From positions 3,410,001 through 3,474,000 of the forward strand of contig NZ_LT629788.1 in NCBI RefSeq assembly GCF_900105805.1: 64,000 nt of DNA. The letters run 5' to 3'. The position numbers and the translations under genes were made by a program. The notes under the pieces are model-generated. The model was not told where the DNA came from. It ran no database searches and saw only the letters and a program-made list of their open reading frames with translations. The stretch comes from Pseudomonas moraviensis. GTDB taxonomy: Bacteria > Pseudomonadota > Gammaproteobacteria > Pseudomonadales > Pseudomonadaceae. Below, one piece after another: positions 8,423 through 16,666 of the stretch. Each line of letters starts with the position of its first letter. Positions within the stretch are counted from its first letter, which is position 1.

Positions 8423-9319
8423 TCAGAGCGTTGAGCGGACCACGTCGCCGAGCCAATCCATGAACACCCGCACCCGCAGCGGCAAATGCCGTTGTCGCGC
8501 ATACAACAAGGAAATCGCCATCGGCGGTGCGGTGTGTTGCGCGAGCACGGTCACCAGTTCGCCATTTTCCAGATGCGGTTGCATGCCGGTGCGCGGTACC
8601 TGGGTCAGGCCGAAACCGCCCAGGCACGCCGCTTCGTAGGCATCGGTGCTGTTGACCGTGACACTGCCGGCCATCGCCACGCGCCGCACCTCACCGTCCT
8701 CCTCATAGACAAACCCTTCCGAACGCGAGCCCAGCACGCCGACGTAATGCACCAGCCGATGCTGTGCCAGATCTTCCAGGGTCTGCGGCACGCCGTAACG
8801 TTGCAGATAATCCGGGCTGGCGCAGTTGACCATCGGGAAGTCGCCCAAGTGCCGGGCGACCACCGACTGATCCGGCTGCGCGCCGATGCGCAACACGCAG
8901 TCGAAACCCTCGCTCAGCAGATCGACACGGCGATCGGTGCTGCTGATTTCCATCTGCAGATTCGGGTGGCGATCCATGAATTCTGGCAGGCGCGGCATGA
9001 TCAACCGTCGCGCGAGAATATTCGGCATATCGACCCGGATGCGCCCGGTCAGCGAAGCCTCGTCCTGACGAAACAGCCCTTCGATCTCATCCATGTGCGA
9101 GAGCAGATCCTTGCTGCGTTCATACAACACCAGGCCGTCCTGGGTGGCCTGCACCTTGCGCGTGGTGCGCTGCAACAGGCGCGTGCCGAGCAAGGCTTCG
9201 AGTGCCTGCACTTGGTCGGACACCGTGGAGCGCGGCAGGCCGAGGCTTTCACCGGCGAGGGTGAAACTCGACAGTTCGCTGACCCGGACGAAGGTACGCA
9301 GCAGTTCCAGTTTGTTCAT
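8423..9319 (-). CDS. LysR-family transcriptional regulator
   Basis: A 298-residue protein with an N-terminal winged helix-turn-helix (residues 1-60, including SFTLAGESLGLPRSTVSDQVQ) and a C-terminal periplasmic-binding-like effector domain. The start at MNKLELL is where LysR proteins normally begin; a frame extending to 9538 would add 73 non-homologous residues. It is divergent from an SDR oxidoreductase gene with 121 bp between starts, the usual arrangement for a LysR regulator and its target. Confidence 0.93.
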   Translation of the reverse strand: MNKLELLRTFVRVSELSSFTLAGESLGLPRSTVSDQVQALEALLGTRLLQRTTRKVQATQDGLVLYERSKDLLSHMDEIEGLFRQDEASLTGRIRVDMPNILARRLIMPRLPEFMDRHPNLQMEISSTDRRVDLLSEGFDCVLRIGAQPDQSVVARHLGDFPMVNCASPDYLQRYGVPQTLEDLAQHRLVHYVGVLGSRSEGFVYEEDGEVRRVAMAGSVTVNSTDAYEAACLGGFGLTQVPRTGMQPHLENGELVTVLAQHTAPPMAISLLYARQRHLPLRVRVFMDWLGDVVRSTL

Positions 9320-9440
9320 CACAGGCCTCGGTGATTGTTCGGCTGAGCCGATCAGTGATTCCGCTTTTGCCGTGTTTATCACCTCAGGGCGGATAAATAA
9401 ACTTCTTCCATCCCCACTCAACGCAATCGAGGAAGTCCGC

Positions 9441-10199
9441 ATGAATCGCAAAATCGCACTGATCACCGGCGCCAGTCGCGGCCTGGGCCGCAGCGCCGCC
9501 CTGCATCTCGCCGCGCAAGGCATCGACATCATCGGCACCTACAACAGCCGCGCCGACGAGGCGCAGAATCTGGTCATAGAGCTACAGGCACTCGGCGCGA
9601 AAGCGGCAATGCTGCAACTGGACGTCGGCCACAGCGAACACTTTGCCGCGTTCGCCGCGCAGGTTGCACAAGTACTGGAGCAGACCTTTGAGCGGCAGCG
9701 CTTTGATTTCCTCATCAACAATGCCGGGATCGGCGTGCATGCGCTGTTCAGCGAAACCACCCCGGAGCAGTTCGATCTGCTGATGAACGTGCAACTGAAA
9801 GGGCCGTTCTTTCTGACTCAGCAACTGCTGCCGCAGATCAACGACGGTGGGCGCATCGTCAATATTTCCAGCGGCCTGACCCGCTTCAGCCTGCCGGGTT
9901 ACGGCGCCTACGCGGCGATGAAAGGCGCGATGGAAGTGCTGACCCGTTATCAGGCGAAGGAGCTTGGCGCGCGGCAGATTGGCGTGAACATTCTGGCGCC
10001 GGGTGCGATTGAAACCGATTTTGGTGGCGGTACGGTGCGCGACAACAGCGCTGTCAACGCGATGGTCTCGAGCAACACCGCGCTGGGTCGCGTCGGCCAA
10101 CCAGACGATATTGGCGGAGCATTGGCGCTGCTGCTGTCACCGGGTGGACAGTGGATCAACGGTCAGCGGGTCGAGGCATCCGGCGGCATGTTTCTCTAA
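9441..10199 (+). CDS. SDR-family oxidoreductase
   Basis: A 252-residue NAD(P)-dependent short-chain dehydrogenase/reductase. Visible motifs: cofactor glycine motif TGASRGLG (residues 9-16), NNAG, catalytic Ser in NISSG, and YxxxK in YAAMKGA. ATG at 9441 is preceded by CGAGGAAG. Substrate unknown. Divergent from the LysR gene at 8423-9319 and probably under its control. Confidence 0.93.
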   Translation: MNRKIALITGASRGLGRSAALHLAAQGIDIIGTYNSRADEAQNLVIELQALGAKAAMLQLDVGHSEHFAAFAAQVAQVLEQTFERQRFDFLINNAGIGVHALFSETTPEQFDLLMNVQLKGPFFLTQQLLPQINDGGRIVNISSGLTRFSLPGYGAYAAMKGAMEVLTRYQAKELGARQIGVNILAPGAIETDFGGGTVRDNSAVNAMVSSNTALGRVGQPDDIGGALALLLSPGGQWINGQRVEASGGMFL

Positions 10200-10214
10200 C
10201 TGCAAACACCGAAT

Positions 10215-10300
10215 CTGTAGGAGCTGCGGAACGCTGCGATCTTTTGACTTTGATTTTTAAAAACAAGATCAAAAGATCGCAGCGTTCCGCAGCTCCTACA
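10215..10300. repeat. Inverted repeat element (GTAGGAGCTGC... type)
   Basis: TGTAGGAGCTGCGGAACGCT with AGATCGCAGCG tail and a near-perfect reverse complement, loop of about 22 bp rich in A. Same family as copies at 14629, 21998 and 35178, but the stem carries GGAACGCT where the others have GAAGGCT, with matching changes on both arms. Confidence 0.85.
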
Positions 10301-10310
10301 GGGATCGGCG

Positions 10311-10748
10311 TTAGCTTTCATAGGCGCGGCGCGCCATGAAGCGCTCGCGCAGGACGTCATAGCCCCAGTGATAAACGTAGGTGTACGGCAGGAAAAACAG
10401 CAGCACACCGATGTCGAGCAACAACGCCTGCCACAGGCTGACCGACAGCCACCAGGCAATCAGCGGCACGCCCATCACGATCAGTCCACCTTCGAACAAC
10501 AATGCATGCACCACCCGCACCCAGGCGTTGTGCGACTGATTCATCCGCGCCAGAGCACGGTCGAAAAAACGGTTGAACACCACGTTCCATGCCAGCGCCA
10601 ACATCGCAATGAGTACGGTCACGGCCCCCATGTCGAGCAGAGGTTTTTGCATGATCCACGCCAGCAGCGGTGTGCAGATGAGGATGGCGAGAAATTCGAA
10701 CCCGACAGCCTGGAAAACGCGTTCGGTGATGGACTTGTGGACAGTCAT
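10311..10748 (-). CDS. PACE-family (AceI-like) multidrug efflux transporter
   Basis: A 145-residue membrane protein with four predicted helices in two tandem 'bacterial transmembrane pair' halves. Conserved features include RVFQAVGFE in helix 1 and RVVHALLFE with PLIAWWLS in helix 3. PACE members such as AceI export chlorhexidine and other biocides or short diamines. ATG at 10748 chosen over a frame beginning at 10787. It is divergent from a LysR gene with 89 bp between, the usual setting for PACE genes. Confidence 0.88.
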   Translation of the reverse strand: MTVHKSITERVFQAVGFEFLAILICTPLLAWIMQKPLLDMGAVTVLIAMLALAWNVVFNRFFDRALARMNQSHNAWVRVVHALLFEGGLIVMGVPLIAWWLSVSLWQALLLDIGVLLFFLPYTYVYHWGYDVLRERFMARRAYES

Positions 10749-10837
10749 GGCCTGACTCCTTGTTTGACGATGGTTGCCATGATCCAACCGATTCCCGATA
10801 CTTCATAACCAATAACCATCGATCAAGGCGATAGTTC

Positions 10838-11692
10838 ATGGCTTCGCAAGAAGTGCTGTTGGCGTTTGTGCAGGCGGCGACGCAAGGCTCGTTTTCCGCC
10901 GCTGCACGTAAGTTGGGGCGCAGTCAGTCGACCATCAGCGCAGCGGTTGCCAGTCTGGAAATCGATCTGGATTTGCAACTGTTTGACCGCAGCAGCCGCA
11001 AACCCACGCTCACCCCCGCCGGCCACGTCATGTTGCAGAAAGCCGAAGCGATTCTGGCCGCCACCAGTCGCCTGGAGATGAGCGCACGGCAATTGGCGCA
11101 AGGCATCGAGCCGAAGCTGACCGTGGCGATTTCCGATACCTATCAGTCGTATCGTTTTGAGGCGGCACTGGTGAGTTTCGAGCAGCGATATCCAGAGCTG
11201 GAGCTGGAATGTCTGATTGCCGAATGCGATGACCTGATCGAACTGGTCCAGCGCGGCCGCGCGCATCTGGCCTTCGCGGAAATGCAGGATAACTACCCGC
11301 CGGATCTGGTCACCTCGACCGTCGCCGAGCGCACGGAGATCGCCCTGTTCGTCAGCCGCGAGCATCCGTTGGCGAAGCTTGAGCATGTCGATCAGCAGAT
11401 CCTCGAGCAACATCGCGAGTTGCGCCTGGCGACCATCGTCAATCCATATGACAGTCGCGGCAAAGGCCGGGTGTGGTCGGCGCCGAGTTATCTGATGCTG
11501 CTGGAAATGGCGGAAAAGGGATTTGGCTGGGCGCCATTGCCGAGGTGGCTGGTGCAGCGCTATGCCAATGATTTGCTGGTTGAACTGGACGTGCGCGGCT
11601 GGCCGAAACCGGTGTTTGTCGATGCCTTGTGGTCGCGGCTATATCCGCCGGGGCCGGCGGGGAGCTGGTTGTTGAGCAAGATGCTCGAATAA
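10838..11692 (+). CDS. LysR-family regulator divergent from PACE efflux gene
   Basis: A 284-residue LysR protein: HTH at residues 1-60 (GSFSAAARKLGRSQSTISAA) and a C-terminal effector-binding domain. The start lies 89 bp from the PACE gene start, so this is probably its activator. A second LysR/PACE pair with the same arrangement lies at 22101-23532. Confidence 0.92.
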   Translation: MASQEVLLAFVQAATQGSFSAAARKLGRSQSTISAAVASLEIDLDLQLFDRSSRKPTLTPAGHVMLQKAEAILAATSRLEMSARQLAQGIEPKLTVAISDTYQSYRFEAALVSFEQRYPELELECLIAECDDLIELVQRGRAHLAFAEMQDNYPPDLVTSTVAERTEIALFVSREHPLAKLEHVDQQILEQHRELRLATIVNPYDSRGKGRVWSAPSYLMLLEMAEKGFGWAPLPRWLVQRYANDLLVELDVRGWPKPVFVDALWSRLYPPGPAGSWLLSKMLE

Positions 11693-11710
11693 AGCTGCCA
11701 AGATCAAAAG

Positions 11711-11887
11711 CCCCTCACCCCAGCCCTCTCCCGGAGGGAGAGGGGGCCGACCGAGGTGTCTGGCGTTATGCATCGACCTGAAAAACCTTATCGATTATGG
11801 ATTCAAGACAATTCGTTCAAGTCGGTGAATCTCTCCAATATCCCCCAATCAGTCCCCTCTCCCTCTGGGAGAGGGTTAGGGTGAGGG
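11711..11887. repeat. ~180 bp repeat with inverted ends
   Basis: Begins CCCCTCACCCCAGCCCTCTC and ends with its approximate complement (GGGAGAGGGTTAGGGTGAGGG). The interior contains ATCGACCTGAA, TCGATTATGGATTC and AATATCCCCCAATC. No open reading frame of note. Confidence 0.85.
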
Positions 11888-11925
11888 CAATCCACAGGCT
11901 GCCCACCGTCGCGAGAGCGCCAAAC

Positions 11926-13161
11926 TCAGGGCAGTCCCAGCGCCTTGATCCGTCCTCGAATAAACCGCCGCTCCGGCTCCTGCCGCGTCAACTCCAGCGC
12001 GCGAAGATAAGCGCTACGCGCCTCCTCGACCCGCCCCAACTGCCGGCAAAACTCCGCCCGCGCCGAATGCGCCAAGTGGTAATCCTGCAACTCGCCTCGG
12101 GCCAAAATCCCTTCTATCAATGACAACCCGGCCAACGCTCCATCACGCTTGGCCACCGCCACTGCCCGGTTCAGCTCGATCACCGGCGAGGGCACCGCGC
12201 GCAGCAAGACATCGTACAGCCCGACAATCTGCCGCCAGTCGGTTTCCGCCGCCGACGGCGCTTCCGCATGCACCGCTGCAATCGCCGCCTGCAGGCAATA
12301 CGGCCCGAAGCGTCGTGTACTCAGCGCGCGCTCGACCAGCGCGCAACCTTCTGCCATCAACCCGGCGTCCCACAACGCGCGATCCTGATCGTCGAGCAGC
12401 ACCAGCTCACCGCTCGGCGAGGTGCGTGCCGGCCGGCGTGATTCGTGCAGCAGCATCAGCGCCAGCAGGCCCATGACTTCCGGTTCCGGCAGCAACTCCA
12501 TGAGCAGGCGCCCCAGGCGAATGGCTTCGCGCGTCAGATCCTCGCGGGTCAGCTCGGCGCCGACCGAGGCCGAATAGCCTTCGTTGAACACCAGATAGAT
12601 CACCCGCAACACACTGTCGAGGCGCTCGGGCAGTTCATGCAGCGTCGGCACTTGATAAGGAATTTTTGCGTCACGGATCTTGGCTTTCGCGCGCACGATG
12701 CGCTGGGCAATCGCCGCCGGTGCCGAGAGAAAAGCACGGGCGATTTCTTCGGTGGTGAGGTCGCAGACTTCGCGCAAGGTCAGCGGCACTTGCGCATCCG
12801 CCGCGAGTGCCGGGTGGCAGCAGGTGAAGATCAGCCGCAAGCGATCGTCTTCCACGTCTTCGCCACTCCAGTCAGCCTGTTCCAGCTCATCGAGTTGCGC
12901 CAGCAGCAGCGGTTGCGAAGCCTTGAACCGCGCGCGCCGGCGCAGCACATCGATGGCTTTGAAACGTCCGGTAGAGACCAGCCAGGTGCGCGGATTGTCC
13001 GGAACGCCGTCGCGTTGCCAGCGCTCGACCGCGACGAAGAACGCCTCGTGCAAGGCTTCTTCGGCGAGGTCGAAATCACCGAGCAGGCGGATCAGCGTTG
13101 CCAGGATCCGCCGCGAATCCTCGCGGTAGACCTGCTCGACCCGCGCCCTGACGTCAGACAT
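11926..13161 (-). CDS. ECF sigma factor with C-terminal extension (ECF42-like)
   Basis: A 411-residue protein. Residues 1-170 hold sigma region 2 (DFDLAEEALHEAFFVAVERW) and region 4 (LREVCDLTTEEIARAFLSAP). The remaining ~230 residues are a helical, TPR-like extension typical of the DUF6596/ECF42 group, in which the extension rather than an anti-sigma factor is thought to control activity. Overlaps the upstream YCII gene by 8 bp, and that pairing is itself characteristic of ECF42. Regulon unknown. Confidence 0.9.
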   Translation of the reverse strand: MSDVRARVEQVYREDSRRILATLIRLLGDFDLAEEALHEAFFVAVERWQRDGVPDNPRTWLVSTGRFKAIDVLRRRARFKASQPLLLAQLDELEQADWSGEDVEDDRLRLIFTCCHPALAADAQVPLTLREVCDLTTEEIARAFLSAPAAIAQRIVRAKAKIRDAKIPYQVPTLHELPERLDSVLRVIYLVFNEGYSASVGAELTREDLTREAIRLGRLLMELLPEPEVMGLLALMLLHESRRPARTSPSGELVLLDDQDRALWDAGLMAEGCALVERALSTRRFGPYCLQAAIAAVHAEAPSAAETDWRQIVGLYDVLLRAVPSPVIELNRAVAVAKRDGALAGLSLIEGILARGELQDYHLAHSARAEFCRQLGRVEEARSAYLRALELTRQEPERRFIRGRIKALGLP

Positions 13162-13498
13162 TCAACTGCCGCACCGGACGCACTTCAACGCTGCCGACCC
13201 GGGCTGCGGGAATGTTGCCGGCGAGCTGAATCGCTTCGTTGAGATCCTTGGCGTCGATCAGGTAGAAACCGGCCAGTTGCTCCTTGGTTTCAGCGAAAGG
13301 CCCATCGGTGATCGACAACTTGCCGTTGCGCATCCGTACCGTGGTTGCGGTCTCTACCGACTCCAACGCTTCGGCGGCGATCATCCGCCCGCTGCCCTGC
13401 ACCGACTCGGCGTAGGCCCAGCATTCGGCGTCCTCCGGGCTGTCCGGCGAGGAGTGCAACAGGCGTTCATCGCTGTAGACCAGGCATAGATATTTCAT
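13154..13498 (-). CDS. YciI/YCII (DGPF-domain) protein
   Basis: A 114-residue protein beginning MKYLCLVY and carrying the DGPF motif (SITDGPFAETKEQLAGF) of the YCII family, a ferredoxin-like fold. Genes of this type precede ECF42 sigma genes in many bacteria. Biochemical role not established. The ATG at 13498 was preferred to an upstream alternative at 13525. Middle gene of a three-gene operon. Confidence 0.88.
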   Translation of the reverse strand: MKYLCLVYSDERLLHSSPDSPEDAECWAYAESVQGSGRMIAAEALESVETATTVRMRNGKLSITDGPFAETKEQLAGFYLIDAKDLNEAIQLAGNIPAARVGSVEVRPVRQLNV

Positions 13499-13538
13499 GG
13501 CGATCTCCTGATTCGAACGGATCAACTATGGCTGAAGA

Positions 13539-13964
13539 TCAGGGAGTCACATCGAACAGCGTCGCGCCGCTCATCGGATCGAACGGTGCCGACCAGTGCT
13601 CGTGAGCAATCTTCCACGTCCCCCCAACCTGCCGGTAACAGGCAGTGACACGCATCCAGCAGCTCTGGGTTTCGCCCTTGTCATTGGTGCCGCCGCAGTT
13701 AGCCACCCAGTGGGCGAAGGCGATGTTGTCGGCGCTTTCGATGGCGATTTCGTGGAACTCGAAGATGTGCGGGCCGGGGCACATTTCCATGCACTCGACC
13801 CAGTGCGCACGGTAGGCCGCTTTGCCCTTGAATTGCAGGGCCTTGATCGCATCGAACGAGACAATGTCATCGGCATACAGGGCCATGACTTTTTCGACGT
13901 CCTTGGCCATCACCGCTTCGCGATAGGTGTTGATCAGGGTCTGGATTTCGGTCTGTGCGCTCAT
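13539..13964 (-). CDS. SnoaL-like/NTF2-fold protein
   Basis: A 141-residue protein with the NTF2-like cone fold pattern: an N-terminal helical part (INTYREAVMAKDVEKVMALYADD) and a beta-rich C-terminal half (GGTWKIAHEHWSAPFD). Such proteins are ketosteroid-isomerase-like and may bind small hydrophobic ligands; no function can be assigned. It is the first gene of the operon with the YCII and ECF sigma genes, 40 bp upstream of the YCII gene. Confidence 0.85.
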   Translation of the reverse strand: MSAQTEIQTLINTYREAVMAKDVEKVMALYADDIVSFDAIKALQFKGKAAYRAHWVECMEMCPGPHIFEFHEIAIESADNIAFAHWVANCGGTNDKGETQSCWMRVTACYRQVGGTWKIAHEHWSAPFDPMSGATLFDVTP

Positions 13965-14106
13965 GGTGTTCTCCGTGGTTTTTGTTGTGAAGACACCTTT
14001 AGTCGTTTGCCCTTTGCGCAGATCGACAAGGCAAACAAAAAAAATTCGCCGACGACAATGTCGCTAGAATCCGAGGCTCATTCTTTGTAGGAAAAAGGAA
14101 ATTCCC

Positions 14107-14592
14107 GTGTCAGCCCAACTCGTGCCGTACGACAGCCTCAGCCCTTTGCAGCGTCAGCAAGTCGAGGCCATTGAAATCCACCCCGAGCAGATCAGATTCT
14201 CCGGCGACATCCACGGTGCGTTGCACACTCTTCTCTCGAAACCCGGCCCCGGGGTAAAGGGTTTTGCCCTGCTGGCTGACGACGTGCCGGTGGCATTTTT
14301 GCTGCTCAAGCGCCCGCCGGTATTGCCCGACTGGGCCGACGAACACAGCGCCACGTTGCATGCCTTGCAGGTCGATCGCCGCGCCCAAGGCAAGGGCTAC
14401 GGCAAGGCTTGTCTGCAAGCACTGCCCGCCGTCGCGCGTGAAGCATGGCCGGAGATCAAGGGGCTGGAATTGTCGGTGGACGCCGATAACGAAGCGGCGA
14501 TTGCGCTGTATGCCAGGCATGGCTACGTCGACAGCGGCGAAGCGTACAAGGGACGGATTGGGTACGAGCGGCGGATGGGGCTGGTTTTCTGA
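14107..14592 (+). CDS. GNAT-family N-acetyltransferase
   Basis: A 161-residue protein with the acetyl-CoA-binding motif A region (LQVDRRAQGKGYGKACLQAL) and motif B (LSVDADNEAAIALYARHGYV). GTG start at 14107 preceded by AAAGGAAA. Substrate unknown; single gene. Confidence 0.88.
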   Translation: MSAQLVPYDSLSPLQRQQVEAIEIHPEQIRFSGDIHGALHTLLSKPGPGVKGFALLADDVPVAFLLLKRPPVLPDWADEHSATLHALQVDRRAQGKGYGKACLQALPAVAREAWPEIKGLELSVDADNEAAIALYARHGYVDSGEAYKGRIGYERRMGLVF

Positions 14593-14628
14593 ATATCCAG
14601 AAACTCTCTGCTGACACGCCACGATCCT

Positions 14629-14715
14629 CTGTAGGAGCTGCCGAAGGCTGCGATCTTTTGATCTGGCTTTTGAAGATCAAGATCAAAAGATCGCAGCCTT
14701 CGGCAGCTCCTACAG
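14629..14715. repeat. Inverted repeat element (GTAGGAGCTGC... type)
   Basis: CTGTAGGAGCTGCCGAAGGC arm plus AGATCGCAG core and its reverse complement around a short loop. Between two GNAT genes that converge on it, so it may also act as a bidirectional terminator. Confidence 0.88.
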
Positions 14716-14733
14716 TTGTGATAGGTGTTGGCT

Positions 14734-15222
14734 TCAGAGGGTCAGGATCATTTCGTGCCACGCCATGCCGCCATGGTCAGACTCGGAGGGTTTGATGTAG
14801 GCAAAACCAAACCCGGCATACAGTGCAATGTGCTGCTCTTTGCACATCAGATGAATCGTCGCTTTGTCCATTCCGCGCATGCGCTCGATGAACTCTGCCA
14901 GCAGGCGCTTGGCCAGGCCCTGCCCCTGGTAATCCGGGTGCACTACCACCGACATGATCACCACGTTCGGGCCTTTCGGGTCGTGGCCGATCAGTTCCTT
15001 GAAGGCCTCGTCGGACATCTGCACGTCGAACGCCGCGCCGGAATTGATGAAACCGGCAACCACTCCGTCTACTTCGGCGACGATGAAGCCGTCCGGCCAA
15101 GTGGCAATGCGCGTGGCGATCTTCTCGCGGGTGGCGGCTTCGTCGCCTTCGTAGGCGACGGTTTCGATGGCGTAGCAGCGCTCGAGGTCGGCGGCGCTGA
15201 CGTTGCGGATCACGGTGTTCAT
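14734..15222 (-). CDS. GNAT-family N-acetyltransferase
   Basis: A 162-residue protein; acetyl-CoA site VVVHPDYQGQGLAKRLLAEF (about residues 95-114) and a C-terminal ALYAGFGFAYI. N-terminal VSAADLERCYAIE resembles arylalkylamine/serotonin-type N-acetyltransferases. The start at MNTVIRN follows from alignment of the fold; the longer frame to 15399 adds low-complexity residues. Substrate unknown. Confidence 0.88.
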   Translation of the reverse strand: MNTVIRNVSAADLERCYAIETVAYEGDEAATREKIATRIATWPDGFIVAEVDGVVAGFINSGAAFDVQMSDEAFKELIGHDPKGPNVVIMSVVVHPDYQGQGLAKRLLAEFIERMRGMDKATIHLMCKEQHIALYAGFGFAYIKPSESDHGGMAWHEMILTL

Positions 15223-15310
15223 GGCAACTCGAAAATCTGTGGACACAAGGCCCGCCAGCATAAAGCACAACCACCGGGGCGGACATGCTCCGCCTCGATT
15301 CGAACGCCGG

Positions 15311-15796
15311 TCAGGCCTTGATCGGCAGCCAGATTTCCAGGGTGCCGGTGTTGAGCTTCGGGTTGTAATCGTCGCTGTAGCGCTCGAATTCCGGCGCATC
15401 CGCCGCTTCGTAACCGGACTGCGGCAGCCAGGTTTTCCAGATGTGCTGGAAGGTGTCGGGGAGTTGCGTCAGGGGTCCTTTGTGCTCGAACACCGCATAT
15501 TCCTGCGGCTGGATTTCAACCCAGCGGTACTGCTCCGGCAGGTCATCGAGCTTGTCGATCTGCACGCCGGCGATGTACTCGAAACCTCCCTCGCCGTCCG
15601 CGTTGCAGCAAACGCCGTAGGTCACTTCGTTGACCTGCGCAGGGATTTTTCCCAGGTGCGGGATAAGCTTTTCCCACAGCCTTGGAATGTCTCCAGTGGT
15701 TTCCTGAGTGAATCGCCCGCCGAAACCGGCGATCAGCAGAAATTGCCCGTGCTCGAAGCGAGGTTCGGCTATTTCGACGCGTGTGTGTTCATCCAT
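15311..15796 (-). CDS. GyrI-like / AraC effector-binding domain protein
   Basis: A 161-residue stand-alone effector-binding domain. Features include the WEKLIPHLGKI segment, YGVCCNAD, EYIAGVQIDKLDDLP and a C-terminal LEIWLPIKA, the pattern of the GyrI/Rob-C fold. No DNA-binding domain is attached. Such proteins bind or hydrolyse small hydrophobic compounds, or inhibit gyrase (SbmC/GyrI); which applies here is unknown. Confidence 0.85.
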   Translation of the reverse strand: MDEHTRVEIAEPRFEHGQFLLIAGFGGRFTQETTGDIPRLWEKLIPHLGKIPAQVNEVTYGVCCNADGEGGFEYIAGVQIDKLDDLPEQYRWVEIQPQEYAVFEHKGPLTQLPDTFQHIWKTWLPQSGYEAADAPEFERYSDDYNPKLNTGTLEIWLPIKA

Positions 15797-15865
15797 GACG
15801 CGGCTCCTCAGAACGGAAAAGTGGGTTCGGCTGGGAGTATAGAAAGGCCGACCCGTTTCGCACGT

Positions 15866-16528
15866 TTACAGCGCATGCAACTGCTCGACGGCGCCCGATC
15901 CGACAAACTCGTTGTAGCCGGAAACGATCACGTACACCGCGAAATAGCAGAAGATCGCCGCGGATGCCAGATAGGAGTAGCGCAAAAGCTTGTCGCCCAG
16001 CAACTTGCCGCCGTGGCTGGCGGCGAAGCACAAACCGGCCGACCACAGCAGCCCGGCGCAGAGAAAACCACCGAGGAACAACGCCGAGCTCAAAGGCCCG
16101 CCGCCACCCGAGCGGGCGATCAAGGTGCCGCCAACGGCAGCGAACCAGAGAATCGCGCTTGGCGACGACATGGCGAGAAAGATGCCGCGAAAGAACTCCT
16201 TGCGATGGGAGTTCTGCCCCACCTCGGCCGTATCCGCCAGCAGCGCTTCGTGGTGGATCGCCGAATAAATCATCTTCGCCGCGAAATAGATCAGCAGCGC
16301 CGAACCGCCGATCCACAGCACCCAGCGTACGGTTTCGTATTGCAGCAAAACGGTCATGCCGGCCAGTGCCAGCACCGCATAAATCAAGTCGCCGACGCAG
16401 GTGCCCAGGCCGAGGGCGAAGCCCTGAAAGTAGCCGCGCTGCATGGCCAGGGTGATCATCGCGATGTTGGCCACGCCGATATCCAGGCACAGCGAAAGGC
16501 TCAGCAGGAAGCCGCTGGTGAATTCCAT
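15866..16528 (-). CDS. LysE/RhtB-family exporter
   Basis: A 220-residue inner-membrane protein with about six hydrophobic helices. Features of the LysE superfamily: an N-terminal helix ending before GVANIAMITLAMQRGYFQGFA, GLGTCVGDLIYA, and SSPSAILWFAAVGG near the middle. Family members export amino acids or similar small solutes. ATG at 16528 chosen over 16603. Substrate not predictable. Confidence 0.88.
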   Translation of the reverse strand: MEFTSGFLLSLSLCLDIGVANIAMITLAMQRGYFQGFALGLGTCVGDLIYAVLALAGMTVLLQYETVRWVLWIGGSALLIYFAAKMIYSAIHHEALLADTAEVGQNSHRKEFFRGIFLAMSSPSAILWFAAVGGTLIARSGGGGPLSSALFLGGFLCAGLLWSAGLCFAASHGGKLLGDKLLRYSYLASAAIFCYFAVYVIVSGYNEFVGSGAVEQLHAL

Positions 16529-16666
16529 TGACCGATTTTCCTTGAAAAAAATGTTTACAACCGCGCTGGACAGTATGCCATCACTGCCCTTATCTTCCGC
16601 CACAGGTCACCGCAGTGACCAGCGTCGCTCGGACGGTTCCGGGCGCTTACGTTATCCGAGGCAACA

